Source: Gallionella capsiferriformans ES-2 | GTDB lineage: Bacteria > Pseudomonadota > Gammaproteobacteria > Burkholderiales > Gallionellaceae | Length of the DNA stretch: 64,000 nucleotides | Reading direction: 5' to 3' | Assembly (NCBI RefSeq): GCF_000145255.1 | Contig: NC_014394.1 | Span: forward strand, 1-64,000 | Part shown: positions 50,893 to 59,390 of the stretch, piece after piece | How the letters are laid out: the number at the start of each line of letters is the position of its first letter | Position numbering within the stretch: position 1 is the first letter of the stretch | Notes under the pieces: model-generated | Seen by the model: only the letters and a program-made list of their open reading frames with translations | The model's database searches: none | What the model was told of the DNA's origin: nothing | Position numbers and translations under genes: made by a program

Positions 50893-51777
50893 ATGTCTGC
50901 TCTGCACGAATCCAATTTGACCAGTCTGCCGTTGTTGCATCGCGGCAAGGTGCGCGATCTTTACGAAGTCGATGCGCAACATTTGCTGATCGTTCAAACC
51001 GACCGGCTGTCTGCATTCGACGTGATTCTGGATGATCCGATTCCGGGCAAGGGCGAAGTGCTCACCACCTTGTCGAATTTCTGGTTTAAAAAGTTGGGTC
51101 ACATCATTCCGAATCATCTCTCCGGCATTGCGCCGGAATCGGTGGTTAAGGGTGATGCGGAGCAGGCGCAGGTACGTGGCCGCTCTTTTGTCACTAAGAA
51201 GCTCAAACCGTTGCCGATTGAGGCAATTGTGCGCGGTTATCTGGTCGGTTCCGGCTGGAAAGATTATCAAAAAACAGGCACGATCTGTGGACTTGCCCTG
51301 CCTGCCGGATTGCGTGAAGCACAGAAGTTGCCCGAGCCGTTGTTTACGCCTTCTACTAAGGCTGCTGTGGGTGACCATGATGAAAATATTTCGTATGCGC
51401 AGGCTGTTGAATTACTGGGCGAGGCGCGTGCTGCCCAGGTGCGGGATGCCACGGTGGCTTTATACGTGGAAGCGGCAAATTATGCAGCGAGCCGCGGCAT
51501 TATCATCGCGGATACCAAGTTTGAATTCGGCGTGGATGAAGCAGGTACGCTGTATCTGATCGATGAAGCATTGACGCCGGATTCTTCGCGTTTTTGGCCA
51601 GCAGAATCCTATCAGGTGGGTAGCAATCCACCCAGCTTTGACAAGCAATTCGTGCGTGACTGGCTGGAGGCATCTGATTGGAACAAGCAAGCGCCCGCGC
51701 CGCGTGTGCCGCAGGATGTATTGCAAAAAACAGCAGACAAATACCATGAAGCATTGCAGCGTTTGACGGCTGAATGA
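50893..51777 (+). CDS. purC: SAICAR synthase
   Basis: Joins CAIR and aspartate with ATP to make SAICAR. The 294-residue protein has [10 protein letters not shown] near the N terminus, D-R-L-S-A-F-D-V-I, and the D-T-K-F-E-F-G signature near 195. This is the longer form found in betaproteobacteria. Its 3' end lies beside the carbonic anhydrase gene. Confidence 0.97.
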   Translation: MSALHESNLTSLPLLHRGKVRDLYEVDAQHLLIVQTDRLSAFDVILDDPIPGKGEVLTTLSNFWFKKLGHIIPNHLSGIAPESVVKGDAEQAQVRGRSFVTKKLKPLPIEAIVRGYLVGSGWKDYQKTGTICGLALPAGLREAQKLPEPLFTPSTKAAVGDHDENISYAQAVELLGEARAAQVRDATVALYVEAANYAASRGIIIADTKFEFGVDEAGTLYLIDEALTPDSSRFWPAESYQVGSNPPSFDKQFVRDWLEASDWNKQAPAPRVPQDVLQKTADKYHEALQRLTAE

Positions 51778-51812
51778 AGGAACCGCTGACAATGTCTGAG
51801 GGGGGTGATGAA

Positions 51813-52493
51813 ATGAATTCGTCTGCCTTAGCTCATCGCGCGAGCGCAGCAGCGGCAGACCGTCGGTGGCCGCAGCCCTTGATTGAAGGCTTTTTGCGCT
51901 TTCGCGACAATCATTTCCCCAGCGATGATATTGAGTATCTCAGGTTGTTTTCAGAAGGGCAGAAGCCAAAGTTTTTGATTGTGGGATGCTGCGATTCAAG
52001 GGTTGATCCCGCTCTCATATTTAACTGCGCACCTGGAGAGTTATTTGTCGTGCGCAATGTGGCCAATATCGTGCCGCCCAATGAGGCACGTATCGGCCAT
52101 CACGGTACGACGGCAGCGATTGAGTATGGTGTATGCAATCTGGGGGTCGAGCACATCGTGGTGTTGGGACATGAGCACTGCGGGGGGATACAGAATCTGT
52201 TGAAAACACGCGGCGCAGGGAATCCGGATTCATTTATTGATGACTGGATGCGTCTGGTTGAATCTGCGCGCGTGAGCGTTGAGCGGGATTATGTCCATGC
52301 AACGGAAGAAGTGCGCGGTCGCGCATGCGAGCAGCGGGCGATTCTGGTCTCTTTGAAAAACTTGCTGACCTTCCCGTGGATTGCGCAGCGCGTAGCGGAG
52401 CGAGCCTTGCGCATACACGGCTGGTACTTCGATATCAAACAGGGCCAGTTGCTCGGCTACAACGATGCGACCGGGGAATTCGAACCGCTGTAG
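51813..52493 (+). CDS. can: Beta-class carbonic anhydrase
   Basis: Interconverts CO2 and bicarbonate. The zinc-site motifs are intact: C-x-D-x-R in C-C-D-S-R-V-D-P and H-x-x-C in G-H-E-H-C-G-G. The start is uncertain: ATG 51774 overlaps the purC stop (ATGA) and gives 239 residues, ATG 51792 has AAGGAA upstream, and ATG 51813 is preceded by an excellent AGGGGGGTGA and gives 226 residues; the last is chosen. Context suits bicarbonate supply for purine synthesis or for RuBisCO. Confidence 0.95.
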   Translation: MNSSALAHRASAAAADRRWPQPLIEGFLRFRDNHFPSDDIEYLRLFSEGQKPKFLIVGCCDSRVDPALIFNCAPGELFVVRNVANIVPPNEARIGHHGTTAAIEYGVCNLGVEHIVVLGHEHCGGIQNLLKTRGAGNPDSFIDDWMRLVESARVSVERDYVHATEEVRGRACEQRAILVSLKNLLTFPWIAQRVAERALRIHGWYFDIKQGQLLGYNDATGEFEPL

Positions 52494-53096
52494 TTATTTC
52501 CCCGTCAATTCACGAAACCTTGCCTTGTCAGCATCGTAACGCGTATTGACGGCAGATTTTTCAGCCAGATATTTTTCCAGATCATGTTGCAAGCGGCGAT
52601 CGCGTTCCTGTGCTGACTTGATGTCCTCTTGCAGTGAAACGGGTATTTTGCCGTTTGATTTTATCCTGTTATCCGCGTCCTTTTGCAGGCTGGCAAGACT
52701 GTTGCCGTTCATCTTGAGCTGTGAATTGATGCTGTTGATTCGGGCATCGACCTGCTGCAGGCTGCGAGTGCGCGATAACTCAATTTCCTGAACGCTGCTG
52801 TAGGTGTCAGTGAGCGACTTGTCGTGCAGTTTTTGATCGCGGGCGGATGTTTCTTGCACGCTTGCTTTTAGCTGTTCGGCTTCTTTTGCGCGGCGCTCTT
52901 CAATGGTCAGTATGTCTTTTGTGCTGACCGTACGCCCGGATTTGTTAAGCTCTGCGCGATCTTTGCCGGCATACTCGGGCGGAATGGTGTCTCCCATATG
53001 GGTGACCCCCTTGTCATCGACCCATTTGTAGGTTTTTGCCATAACCTGCTGCGAGCAGCAGGCAATCAGTGCTAACAACAATATTTTTTTAGTCAT
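52494..53096 (-). CDS. DUF4124-domain exported protein with coiled coil
   Basis: A 200-residue protein with a signal peptide (M-T-K-K-I-L-L-L-A-L-I-A-C-C-S-Q-Q-V-M-A) and an N-terminal DUF4124 domain (K-T-Y-K-W-V-D-D-K-G-V-T-H-M-G-D), followed by a long charged helical region. Function unknown. Its ATG overlaps the end of pyrE by 8 bases, so it is co-translated. The stop is close to the convergent carbonic anhydrase stop. A second DUF4124 protein lies at 60944. Confidence 0.88.
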   Translation of the reverse strand: MTKKILLLALIACCSQQVMAKTYKWVDDKGVTHMGDTIPPEYAGKDRAELNKSGRTVSTKDILTIEERRAKEAEQLKASVQETSARDQKLHDKSLTDTYSSVQEIELSRTRSLQQVDARINSINSQLKMNGNSLASLQKDADNRIKSNGKIPVSLQEDIKSAQERDRRLQHDLEKYLAEKSAVNTRYDADKARFRELTGK

Positions 53097-53736
53097 TTTC
53101 GACTCCGAAAAGATCACGGTAAGCACGCACCGCATCCAAATTGGCTATCATTTCCGGCTCGTTTTGCAAGAAACCGAGCAGGTCGTTGAGCGTCGCAATC
53201 GCGATCACCGGAATGCCGTAGTTCTCGCGCACTTCCTGCACGGCGGATAAATCGCCTAAGCCTCGCTCCATGCGATCAAGCGCAATGACAACGGCACAAG
53301 GCTCGGCACCGGCGGCCCGTATCAGTTCAATGGATTCTCTGACCGAGGTGCCGGCAGAAATCACATCGTCGATAATCAGCACGCGCCCCTGTAGCGTCGC
53401 GCCGACGGTTGTGCCGCCTTCGCCGTGGTCTTTGGCTTCCTTGCGGTTGTAGCTGTACGGCACATTGCGGCCTTGTTCAGATAGCGCGATTGCCGCGCCT
53501 GTCGCCAGCGGGATTCCCTTGTACGCGGGGCCGAAAATCATGTCGAAGGGAATGTCGGATGCGATGATGGCCTGCGCGTAAAACTGCGACAGATTGCGCA
53601 TCGAGTCGCCATCGTTGAACAGTCCGGCATTGAAAAAATACGGGGACAGGCGTCCGGCTTTGGTTTGAAACTCGCCGAAGCGCAGCACTTGTTTTTGGAC
53701 GGCGAAACGGATGAAATCTTGTCTGAAATTGAACAT
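53089..53736 (-). CDS. pyrE: Orotate phosphoribosyltransferase
   Basis: Pyrimidine biosynthesis: orotate plus PRPP to OMP. The 215-residue protein has the PRPP motif V-L-I-I-D-D-V-I-S-A-G-T-S near residue 125 and the N-terminal F-G-E-F-Q-T-K-A-G-R-L-S-P-Y-F. The frame extends 19 codons upstream, but M-F-N-F-R-Q-D-F is the usual start. Divergent from xth with a 71-base shared promoter region. Confidence 0.97.
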   Translation of the reverse strand: MFNFRQDFIRFAVQKQVLRFGEFQTKAGRLSPYFFNAGLFNDGDSMRNLSQFYAQAIIASDIPFDMIFGPAYKGIPLATGAAIALSEQGRNVPYSYNRKEAKDHGEGGTTVGATLQGRVLIIDDVISAGTSVRESIELIRAAGAEPCAVVIALDRMERGLGDLSAVQEVRENYGIPVIAIATLNDLLGFLQNEPEMIANLDAVRAYRDLFGVEND

Positions 53737-53807
53737 GGCGTAGGCACGGGTTGGGAGATCACAGAGATAAACATTATAATCAAACGCCCTCACACATTGG
53801 ATATTTC

Positions 53808-54572
53808 ATGCGCATTATCTCTGTCAATTTAAATGGCATACGTTCGGCCAGCAGCAAAGGTTTTTATGAGTGGCTGGCACAACAGGATGCGGATGTGATC
53901 TGTCTTCAGGAACTCAAGGCGCAGGCCGCCGACATGACGGAACACATGCTCACTCCTTTGGGGTATCACGGCTATTTCCATTACGCGGAAAAAAAAGGCT
54001 ACAGCGGCGTCGGCATCTATTGCCGTGAATTACCGAAAAACGTGATTGTCGGGCTGGGCATTGAACAGTTTGATGCGGAGGGGCGTTACCTTTGCGCAGA
54101 TTTTGCCGATTACAGCGTGGTGTCGTTGTACTTGCCGTCGGGGTCCAGCGGCGAGGAGAGGCAGGGGGTCAAGTTCAGCTTTATGGAGGCATTTTTGCCG
54201 CATTTACGCGAGCTTCGCGCAAGCGGCCGGGAAGTTATCGTCTGTGGCGACTGGAATATTGCGCATAAAGAGATTGATCTGAAAAACTGGCGCGGCAACA
54301 AGAAAAACTCAGGGTTTCTTCCCGAAGAACGGGCATGGCTGACACAATTGTTTGATGAGGTCGGTTTTGTTGATGTGTTCCGCCGTGTGCACCCTGAACT
54401 GGAAGCCTACACCTGGTGGTCAAATCGCGGTCAGGCCTGGGCTAAAAACGTCGGCTGGCGTATCGACTATCAGATCGCGACCCCCGCTATTGCCGGCCGT
54501 GCGACATCCGCTTCCATCTACAAGGAACAGCGTTTTTCCGACCACGCGCCCCTGATCATCGACTATCTTTGA
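53808..54572 (+). CDS. xth: Exodeoxyribonuclease III
   Basis: AP endonuclease/3' exonuclease of base-excision repair. The 254-residue protein has S-V-N-L-N-G-I-R-S, Q-E-L-K-A-Q (metal-binding Glu), D-W-N-I-A-H, and the terminal S-D-H-A-P-L motif with catalytic Asp and His. M-R-I-I-S-V-N-L is the standard start. Divergent from pyrE, a common betaproteobacterial arrangement. Confidence 0.96.
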   Translation: MRIISVNLNGIRSASSKGFYEWLAQQDADVICLQELKAQAADMTEHMLTPLGYHGYFHYAEKKGYSGVGIYCRELPKNVIVGLGIEQFDAEGRYLCADFADYSVVSLYLPSGSSGEERQGVKFSFMEAFLPHLRELRASGREVIVCGDWNIAHKEIDLKNWRGNKKNSGFLPEERAWLTQLFDEVGFVDVFRRVHPELEAYTWWSNRGQAWAKNVGWRIDYQIATPAIAGRATSASIYKEQRFSDHAPLIIDYL

Positions 54573-54832
54573 CGATTCCCTACGGTCTGAATCAGTTTGA
54601 TTTTTTCGTATCTGCATGTTCTTCAGGCCGGCTGAAATTGATAATTTTACAAGTCTACACAAGGATTGTAATCAATATATTAGGCCGAAATATATAGGCT
54701 ATCAGGCATATATGGACGGCAAAATATTTCACGTATATTCCTCTGGCGTCAAAGTTGTCTATCACAACGGGGGCTGGCATTGACGCTGGCTGAGTACCGG
54801 AAAATATTCAGATTAGGTGAGAGGGGAATATT

Positions 54833-55324
54833 GTGAGCTATTCAGGATTCAGTAAAATTTCTCGGCACGACAACCTCTTTCAGGAGCGTGTGCATGATGC
54901 CTACAAGAGTCGGGGTAAATTACACGAGCCTTCGGTGTGTTCAGAGTGCGGTGCAGTCTTTCATGCAGGGCGCTGGCAATGGCTGCAAGCGCCAGCCGAT
55001 GCGCATCAGGAAACCTGCCCTGCCTGTCACCGTATTCGCGATCATTATCCGGCCGGATATCTCAGCCTGAAAGGATCCTTTTTCAGTTCGCATCGTGATG
55101 AAATCATGCAGTTGTTGCATCACCACGAAAAGCATGAACGTGCGGAACATCCGCTCAAGCGGATCATCGCCATTGAAGAAAAACCGGGTGAAACGCTGGT
55201 GAGTACTACCGATATCCATTTGGCGCGGGGTATGGGGGAGGCGCTGCATCACGCTTATCAGGGCGAGCTGGAATATCACTATAACCCTGAAGAGAATCTT
55301 TTGCGGGTGAATTGGGCGCATTGA
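54833..55324 (+). CDS. BCAM0308 family zinc-ribbon-like protein
   Basis: A 163-residue conserved protein of unknown function. Two Cys pairs, C-S-E-C-G near residue 37 and C-P-A-C-H near 62, suggest a zinc ribbon; the C-terminal half carries many His and Glu. The start is GTG with AGAGGGG upstream. The gap before it (54573-54832) is AT-rich with no gene seen. No signal peptide. Confidence 0.78.
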   Translation: MSYSGFSKISRHDNLFQERVHDAYKSRGKLHEPSVCSECGAVFHAGRWQWLQAPADAHQETCPACHRIRDHYPAGYLSLKGSFFSSHRDEIMQLLHHHEKHERAEHPLKRIIAIEEKPGETLVSTTDIHLARGMGEALHHAYQGELEYHYNPEENLLRVNWAH

Positions 55325-55344
55325 GTTTTGTAAGGAGAATAATC

Positions 55345-55998
55345 GTGAAAACTTTTATATGCCTTTTCGGGCTGACAGCAGTCTTCGTATCGTCTCTGGT
55401 TTGTGCTCAGGAAGTTGCGGATAAGTCGGGATATTTAACGGATAGTGCGGGCAATGTGGTCAGAAATGCCTATGGCGATTGCTGGCGTACCGGATATTGG
55501 ACGCCTGCGATGGCGATTAGCGAATGCGATCCTGATCTGGTCAAAAAGGAAGTCGCCATTGTGCCGCAGCAAAAAGAGATTCCGGTGATCCCGGAAAAAA
55601 TAGTTCCGCCCGCAATCGTGCGGTTAAATGCTGGAACGCTATTTGATTTCGATCGCGCGGAAGTGAAGCCCGAAGGTAAGACCGTACTGGATGAGAAAAT
55701 TGTCACCGGCATGAAACTGCATACGGATACCGGGCCGCTGCTGATCATCGGACATGCGGACCGTATCGGCAGCGAACGCTACAACCAGCGTTTGTCTGAA
55801 CGCCGGGCGAATGCGGTTAGAGATTATCTGGTTGAGCAGGGTGTGGGCGCTCAGCGCTTGAGCGTTCAAGGGAAGGGTGAGTCAGAGCCTGATCCTGTAT
55901 CCAATACCGGAGTAAGTTGCCGCGGAATGAGGGGTGAGAGACTGATCACCTGTTTGCAGCCTGACCGGCGCGTTACGGTCGAGACTACTGCAAAGTAA
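55345..55998 (+). CDS. OmpA-family outer-membrane/peptidoglycan-binding protein
   Basis: A 217-residue exported protein with a signal peptide (about 1-21, ending V-C-A-Q) and a C-terminal OmpA-like domain (about 95-215; L-F-D-F-D-R-A-E-V-K, then Y-N-Q-R-L-S-E-R-R-A-N-A-V, the peptidoglycan-contact region). The middle is a proline- and lysine-rich linker. GTG at 55345 with AAGGAG seven bases upstream is chosen over an earlier frame start. Probably anchors the outer membrane to the wall. Confidence 0.9.
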   Translation: MKTFICLFGLTAVFVSSLVCAQEVADKSGYLTDSAGNVVRNAYGDCWRTGYWTPAMAISECDPDLVKKEVAIVPQQKEIPVIPEKIVPPAIVRLNAGTLFDFDRAEVKPEGKTVLDEKIVTGMKLHTDTGPLLIIGHADRIGSERYNQRLSERRANAVRDYLVEQGVGAQRLSVQGKGESEPDPVSNTGVSCRGMRGERLITCLQPDRRVTVETTAK

Positions 55999-56096
55999 AG
56001 ATACGGCGCATTAAGACCAGCAGAATTTCGCTTTATTGAGCCGAACATCCGCCGGCCCGCTTGCGCTAGAATGAGATTCTTTGCGGAGATTCTCAA

Positions 56097-56285
56097 ATGA
56101 AATTTGCTGTGTTGTTGATGTTGGTCTGCGGTCTGGCATTTGCTTCGGGTGCGCCTTGGTATAAGTGGCAAAATATCTACGATCAAACCATCATGTGTTC
56201 GCAAAATTCTCCCGGCGATACCTGGCAAATCTATCAGGGACCCTTTATGGAGTCCAATTGCAGGCAGCCCGGGAATCCTCAGTAG
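56097..56285 (+). CDS. Small exported hypothetical protein
   Basis: A 62-residue protein with a signal peptide (M-K-F-A-V-L-L-M-L-V-C-G-L-A-F-A-S-G-A) and a short mature part with two Cys. GGAGA precedes the ATG at good spacing, and the stop is 2 bases before the next ATG, so it is probably real and co-translated. No family recognised. Confidence 0.65.
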   Translation: MKFAVLLMLVCGLAFASGAPWYKWQNIYDQTIMCSQNSPGDTWQIYQGPFMESNCRQPGNPQ

Positions 56286-56287
56286 CT

Positions 56288-56668
56288 ATGTTTAAATATT
56301 TACTGGTTTTGCTGCTGGTCTGTACCAATGCCTCGGCCGCATGGCAGCATGTCGGCGGTGACAAGGATGAATCGGCTTATGTCGACTCCGTTGTTCATCG
56401 CGATCGAGACCGCGTCAAAATGTGGGCGCTGTTTGATCTAAAAGCGGCGCACGCCTTTGGTGATATGGCTTATCTGTCGATGAAAATTCAGCGCGAATAT
56501 CATTGCCGGGATAAAAAATCCCGGATCGTCGCGATGCAGGCCTATGCCAAAAACATGGGTGAGGGCGAATTGATTTACAGCAACAATGCGCGTGAAAAAT
56601 GGCAAGCGGTTCAATCCGATAGTGTTGAAGAAATGCTGTGGAATATGGCCTGTAAATCATCCTCGTGA
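56288..56668 (+). CDS. Surface-adhesin protein E-like exported protein
   Basis: A 126-residue protein with a signal peptide (M-F-K-Y-L-L-V-L-L-L-V-C-T-N-A-S-A). The mature part (W-Q-H-V-G-G, Y-V-D-S-V-V, V-K-M-W-A-L-F-D) looks like the Haemophilus surface-adhesin E family (PF16747), small periplasmic or surface proteins. It follows the 62-residue gene by 2 bases. An upstream frame start at 56165 is rejected since the signal peptide begins at 56288. Confidence 0.72.
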   Translation: MFKYLLVLLLVCTNASAAWQHVGGDKDESAYVDSVVHRDRDRVKMWALFDLKAAHAFGDMAYLSMKIQREYHCRDKKSRIVAMQAYAKNMGEGELIYSNNAREKWQAVQSDSVEEMLWNMACKSSS

Positions 56669-56677
56669 CGGGCCGTC

Positions 56678-57463
56678 ATGCTGAGTGAATGGTTGACCTA
56701 TCTTGCCGCCGACTGCTGTACTTTTTCGCGCAAATCAGGCTATCTGCGGGAATCTATCGGAATCCGTTCGCGCTACCGGCGCTGTCAAAGCGCATGGCAG
56801 TCGCATCTGGAAAATAGCCGGTCTGCCATACGGGTGTCGCTTAATTCCTGTCGCAGTCACCGCACTGCGCTGGTACTGGGTTCCGGTGTTTTGCTGGATA
56901 TTCCGATCGACGAGCTGGCCGCGCGCTTTGAAAACGTGTGGCTGGTCGATCTGGTGCATCTGCCGGAAGTGCGGCGCGCCGTTCGGCGCTATACCAATGT
57001 GCGCTGCATTGAGCACGATGTCAGCGGATTTAGGGAACAGAGGGCGGTTCTTTCGGAGGGTGGGCTGGATTTGTCTGATCCCGTGCAGTTTCTTGACGAG
57101 GCGAGTATAGATTGGGTGGCGTCGGTCAATCTGCTGTCCCAGTTGCCCTTATTGCCACAGGACTGGCTGAGGGCGCAGTTTCCAAAAATCGATGAACAGA
57201 AGCTTGAGGCGTGGGGCGACAGGATTATGCAGCAACATCTGGACTATCTCGCCGCCTTTGGCGTACCGGTTTGTTTGCTGACGGATTATGAGCAAACGAG
57301 TTATCAGCGTAGCGGTGAAATTTTGAGCGTAGTTGATTTTTCGACACGCCTGCGCTTTACCGGCACGTTATTAAAGACATGGCGCTGGGATGTCGCGCCG
57401 CCGGGAGAAATTTCCGGGGGGGGCGGAAGATTTCACCTGGTTGCATCGATCGCGATAAGCTGA
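56678..57463 (+). CDS. Conserved hypothetical protein with Rossmann-like core
   Basis: A 261-residue protein without a recognised family name. T-A-L-V-L-G-S-G-V-L-L-D-I-P near residue 65 followed by V-W-L-V-D-L-V-H near 92 looks like the glycine-rich and acidic strands of a SAM-methyltransferase-type Rossmann fold, but later motifs are unclear. It is 10 bases after the adhesin-like gene and convergent with the rhodanese gene 4 bases downstream. No signal peptide. Confidence 0.6.
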   Translation: MLSEWLTYLAADCCTFSRKSGYLRESIGIRSRYRRCQSAWQSHLENSRSAIRVSLNSCRSHRTALVLGSGVLLDIPIDELAARFENVWLVDLVHLPEVRRAVRRYTNVRCIEHDVSGFREQRAVLSEGGLDLSDPVQFLDEASIDWVASVNLLSQLPLLPQDWLRAQFPKIDEQKLEAWGDRIMQQHLDYLAAFGVPVCLLTDYEQTSYQRSGEILSVVDFSTRLRFTGTLLKTWRWDVAPPGEISGGGGRFHLVASIAIS

Positions 57464-57467
57464 CTTT

Positions 57468-57920
57468 TTAGCTTTGTACCCAGGGCAGGCCTGCCGCGCG
57501 CCAGCCGTCGACGGTGTTGCGGTGTTCATTGCTATCCTTGTCGCCCTCAAAGCCTTGCAAAATATTGTAGCAGTCGCGAAAACCCGACTGCATGGCCGCA
57601 ATTGTTGCCGCGTTGGAACGTGCGCCACTGCGGCAGATGAAGAGTACCAGCGCTTCCTTGTCGACTTGCTGAGTGAGGGAGGCTGCGAAATTAGGGTTGG
57701 CCTTCATGCCCGGATAGGTCAGCCATTCGATTTCGACCGCATCGGGGATGCGTCCTACCCAGTCTAGTTCAGCGCGGCAGCGCACATCTACCAGTTTTGC
57801 GCCGGGTGCGGATTGAAGAATTTCATAAGCTTCCTCGGGATACAGCGCGCCCTCGTAGGGTAGATTCTGGTCTTTTGCGCGTTGTTGAGCCGCTTGCAGT
57901 ATGGAGGTTATCTTTCCCAT
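57468..57920 (-). CDS. Rhodanese-like domain protein
   Basis: A 150-residue single-domain sulfurtransferase-like protein. L-V-D-V-R (near 43) and the active-site loop F-I-C-R-S-G-A-R-S (catalytic Cys near 95) are intact, so it should carry persulfide sulfur. AAGGAAG precedes the ATG. It is divergent from the cation-efflux gene, with 108 bases between. Confidence 0.9.
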   Translation of the reverse strand: MGKITSILQAAQQRAKDQNLPYEGALYPEEAYEILQSAPGAKLVDVRCRAELDWVGRIPDAVEIEWLTYPGMKANPNFAASLTQQVDKEALVLFICRSGARSNAATIAAMQSGFRDCYNILQGFEGDKDSNEHRNTVDGWRAAGLPWVQS

Positions 57921-58028
57921 GATGTCGCTTCCTTTGAAATATTGTCAGATATTGATTTTGGGTATTCTTCAACGAATCGTACACAAATGTTATGCTGTGC
58001 ATCACAGCAGCATACTAGCCCAATCGAA

Positions 58029-59219
58029 ATGAAAAATCACACTCATCATTCACACACAGAGAAAGAAGCTTTCGAACCCGCGCATCCGGAGCGCTACGCG
58101 GCGGCACAAAAAAGCACTTGGGTCAGCATTGTCATTAACTTGCTGCTGACCTTGTTTCAGGTGGTGGGCGGATTTTTCGCGCACTCGCAGGCCTTGATGG
58201 CCGATGGGCTGCACTCCCTGTCGGATTTGCTCTCCGATGTGCTGGTGTTGTATGCCAACCGGCACGGTAACCGGCACGCCGATGCGAATCATCCTTATGG
58301 TCATGCGCGGGTTGAGACTGCGGCGACCCTGATACTGGGCGTGTTTTTGGCAGCGCTGGGCGTCGGATTGCTGGTGGCTGCCGCGATGCGCCTGCAGCAT
58401 CCTAGCGCTTTGCAGGCGGTGAGCCCGCTAGGTCTGGCGATCGCGGTGTTCGCGCTGCTCGCTAAAGAGGGAATGTTCCGTTACATGCTGGCTGTCGCGA
58501 TGCGGGTGCGTTCGCAAATGCTGGTCGCCAATGCGTGGCATGCCCGTTCTGATGCCGCGTCGTCTCTGGTTGTGGTGGTCGGCATTATCGGGAATATGTT
58601 GGGTTACACCTTTCTCGATCTGGTTGCCGCTGCGGTGGTTGGCGTGATGATTTCCCACATGGGCGGCAAGCTTGCGCTCGAAGCGTTGTCAGAATTGATC
58701 GATACAGGCCTCGATGCCGAAGAAGTCGAGGCGATCCGCCAGACTTTGCTCAATACGCACGGCGTGCTGGGCTTGCATGACTTGCGTACACGCAAGATGG
58801 CGGATAACGCGCTGGTCGACGCGCATATTCTGGTCGATCCGAAAATCAGCGTATCCGAAGGGCATTACATCGCTGAACTGGCGCGTCATGCGGTGTTAAA
58901 CAGTCATCACGTGCTGGATGTCATGGTGCATATCGATCCTGAAGACGATATGCAAGCGGGGCACAATGCTAAGTTGCCGAGCAGGCCCGTACTGCTGGAA
59001 CAGCTTGCCGAACAGCTCGGCAAGCCCGTTGTGCAAGACAACCGCGTGATATTTCATTATCTGGATGGTCAGGTGGATGTGGAGCTTTATTTAACGGCAG
59101 GTGAGCTGAATGAGGAGCAGGTTAAATCGCTGCAGGCGCGTTGCGACGTGCTGGTGAATGGTTCATCTCTGTTTCGCGCCATTCATGTTCACAGCAATCA
59201 TGGCGTAGCGCGCCAATAA
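58029..59219 (+). CDS. Cation diffusion facilitator family transporter
   Basis: A 396-residue metal/proton antiporter of the inner membrane. Six hydrophobic helices span about 25-225, with metal-site motifs H-S-L-S-D in helix 2 and H-A-R-S-D in helix 5, followed by a cytoplasmic ferredoxin-like domain (about 230-310) and an extra C-terminal extension. The N terminus carries H-T-H-H-S-H, possibly metal-binding. Metal (Fe, Zn, Mn) cannot be assigned; in a suspected iron oxidiser Fe(II) export is a fair guess. Confidence 0.9.
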   Translation: MKNHTHHSHTEKEAFEPAHPERYAAAQKSTWVSIVINLLLTLFQVVGGFFAHSQALMADGLHSLSDLLSDVLVLYANRHGNRHADANHPYGHARVETAATLILGVFLAALGVGLLVAAAMRLQHPSALQAVSPLGLAIAVFALLAKEGMFRYMLAVAMRVRSQMLVANAWHARSDAASSLVVVVGIIGNMLGYTFLDLVAAAVVGVMISHMGGKLALEALSELIDTGLDAEEVEAIRQTLLNTHGVLGLHDLRTRKMADNALVDAHILVDPKISVSEGHYIAELARHAVLNSHHVLDVMVHIDPEDDMQAGHNAKLPSRPVLLEQLAEQLGKPVVQDNRVIFHYLDGQVDVELYLTAGELNEEQVKSLQARCDVLVNGSSLFRAIHVHSNHGVARQ

Positions 59220-59222
59220 TGC

Positions 59223-59259
59223 GCACCGCTTTGGGGCGCGCTTTGCACCTGTTTGGTGC
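59223..59259 (+). promoter_or_regulatory. Paired NtrC-binding sites upstream of glnA
   Basis: GCAC-CTGTT-TGGTGC at 59245-59259 matches the NtrC consensus GCAC-N5-TGGTGC exactly. A second copy, GCAC-CGCTT-TGGGGC at 59223-59237, has one mismatch. They lie 22 bases apart centre to centre, two helical turns, as for cooperative NtrC enhancers. ntrB and ntrC are downstream of glnA. Confidence 0.8.
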
Positions 59260-59289
59260 TATTTATTTTTGTGTAACGGCGCAGGCTTA

Positions 59290-59304
59290 TGGCACAATGC
59301 TGAC
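59290..59304 (+). promoter_or_regulatory. Weak sigma54 promoter candidate for glnA
   Basis: TGGCAC at 59290-59295 fits the -24 element; the -12 element reads TGAC instead of TTGC, so this is a poor match in that half. It lies 31 bases downstream of the NtrC sites, about 90 bases before the glnA start. Confidence 0.35.
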
Positions 59305-59390
59305 TTGATACGCAGACAGGGTAGCTACGCCCTCTGCATCGGAAATTTTTGTTGTAATTCACTGTTTGATTGATACTTTGGGAGAGAGTT

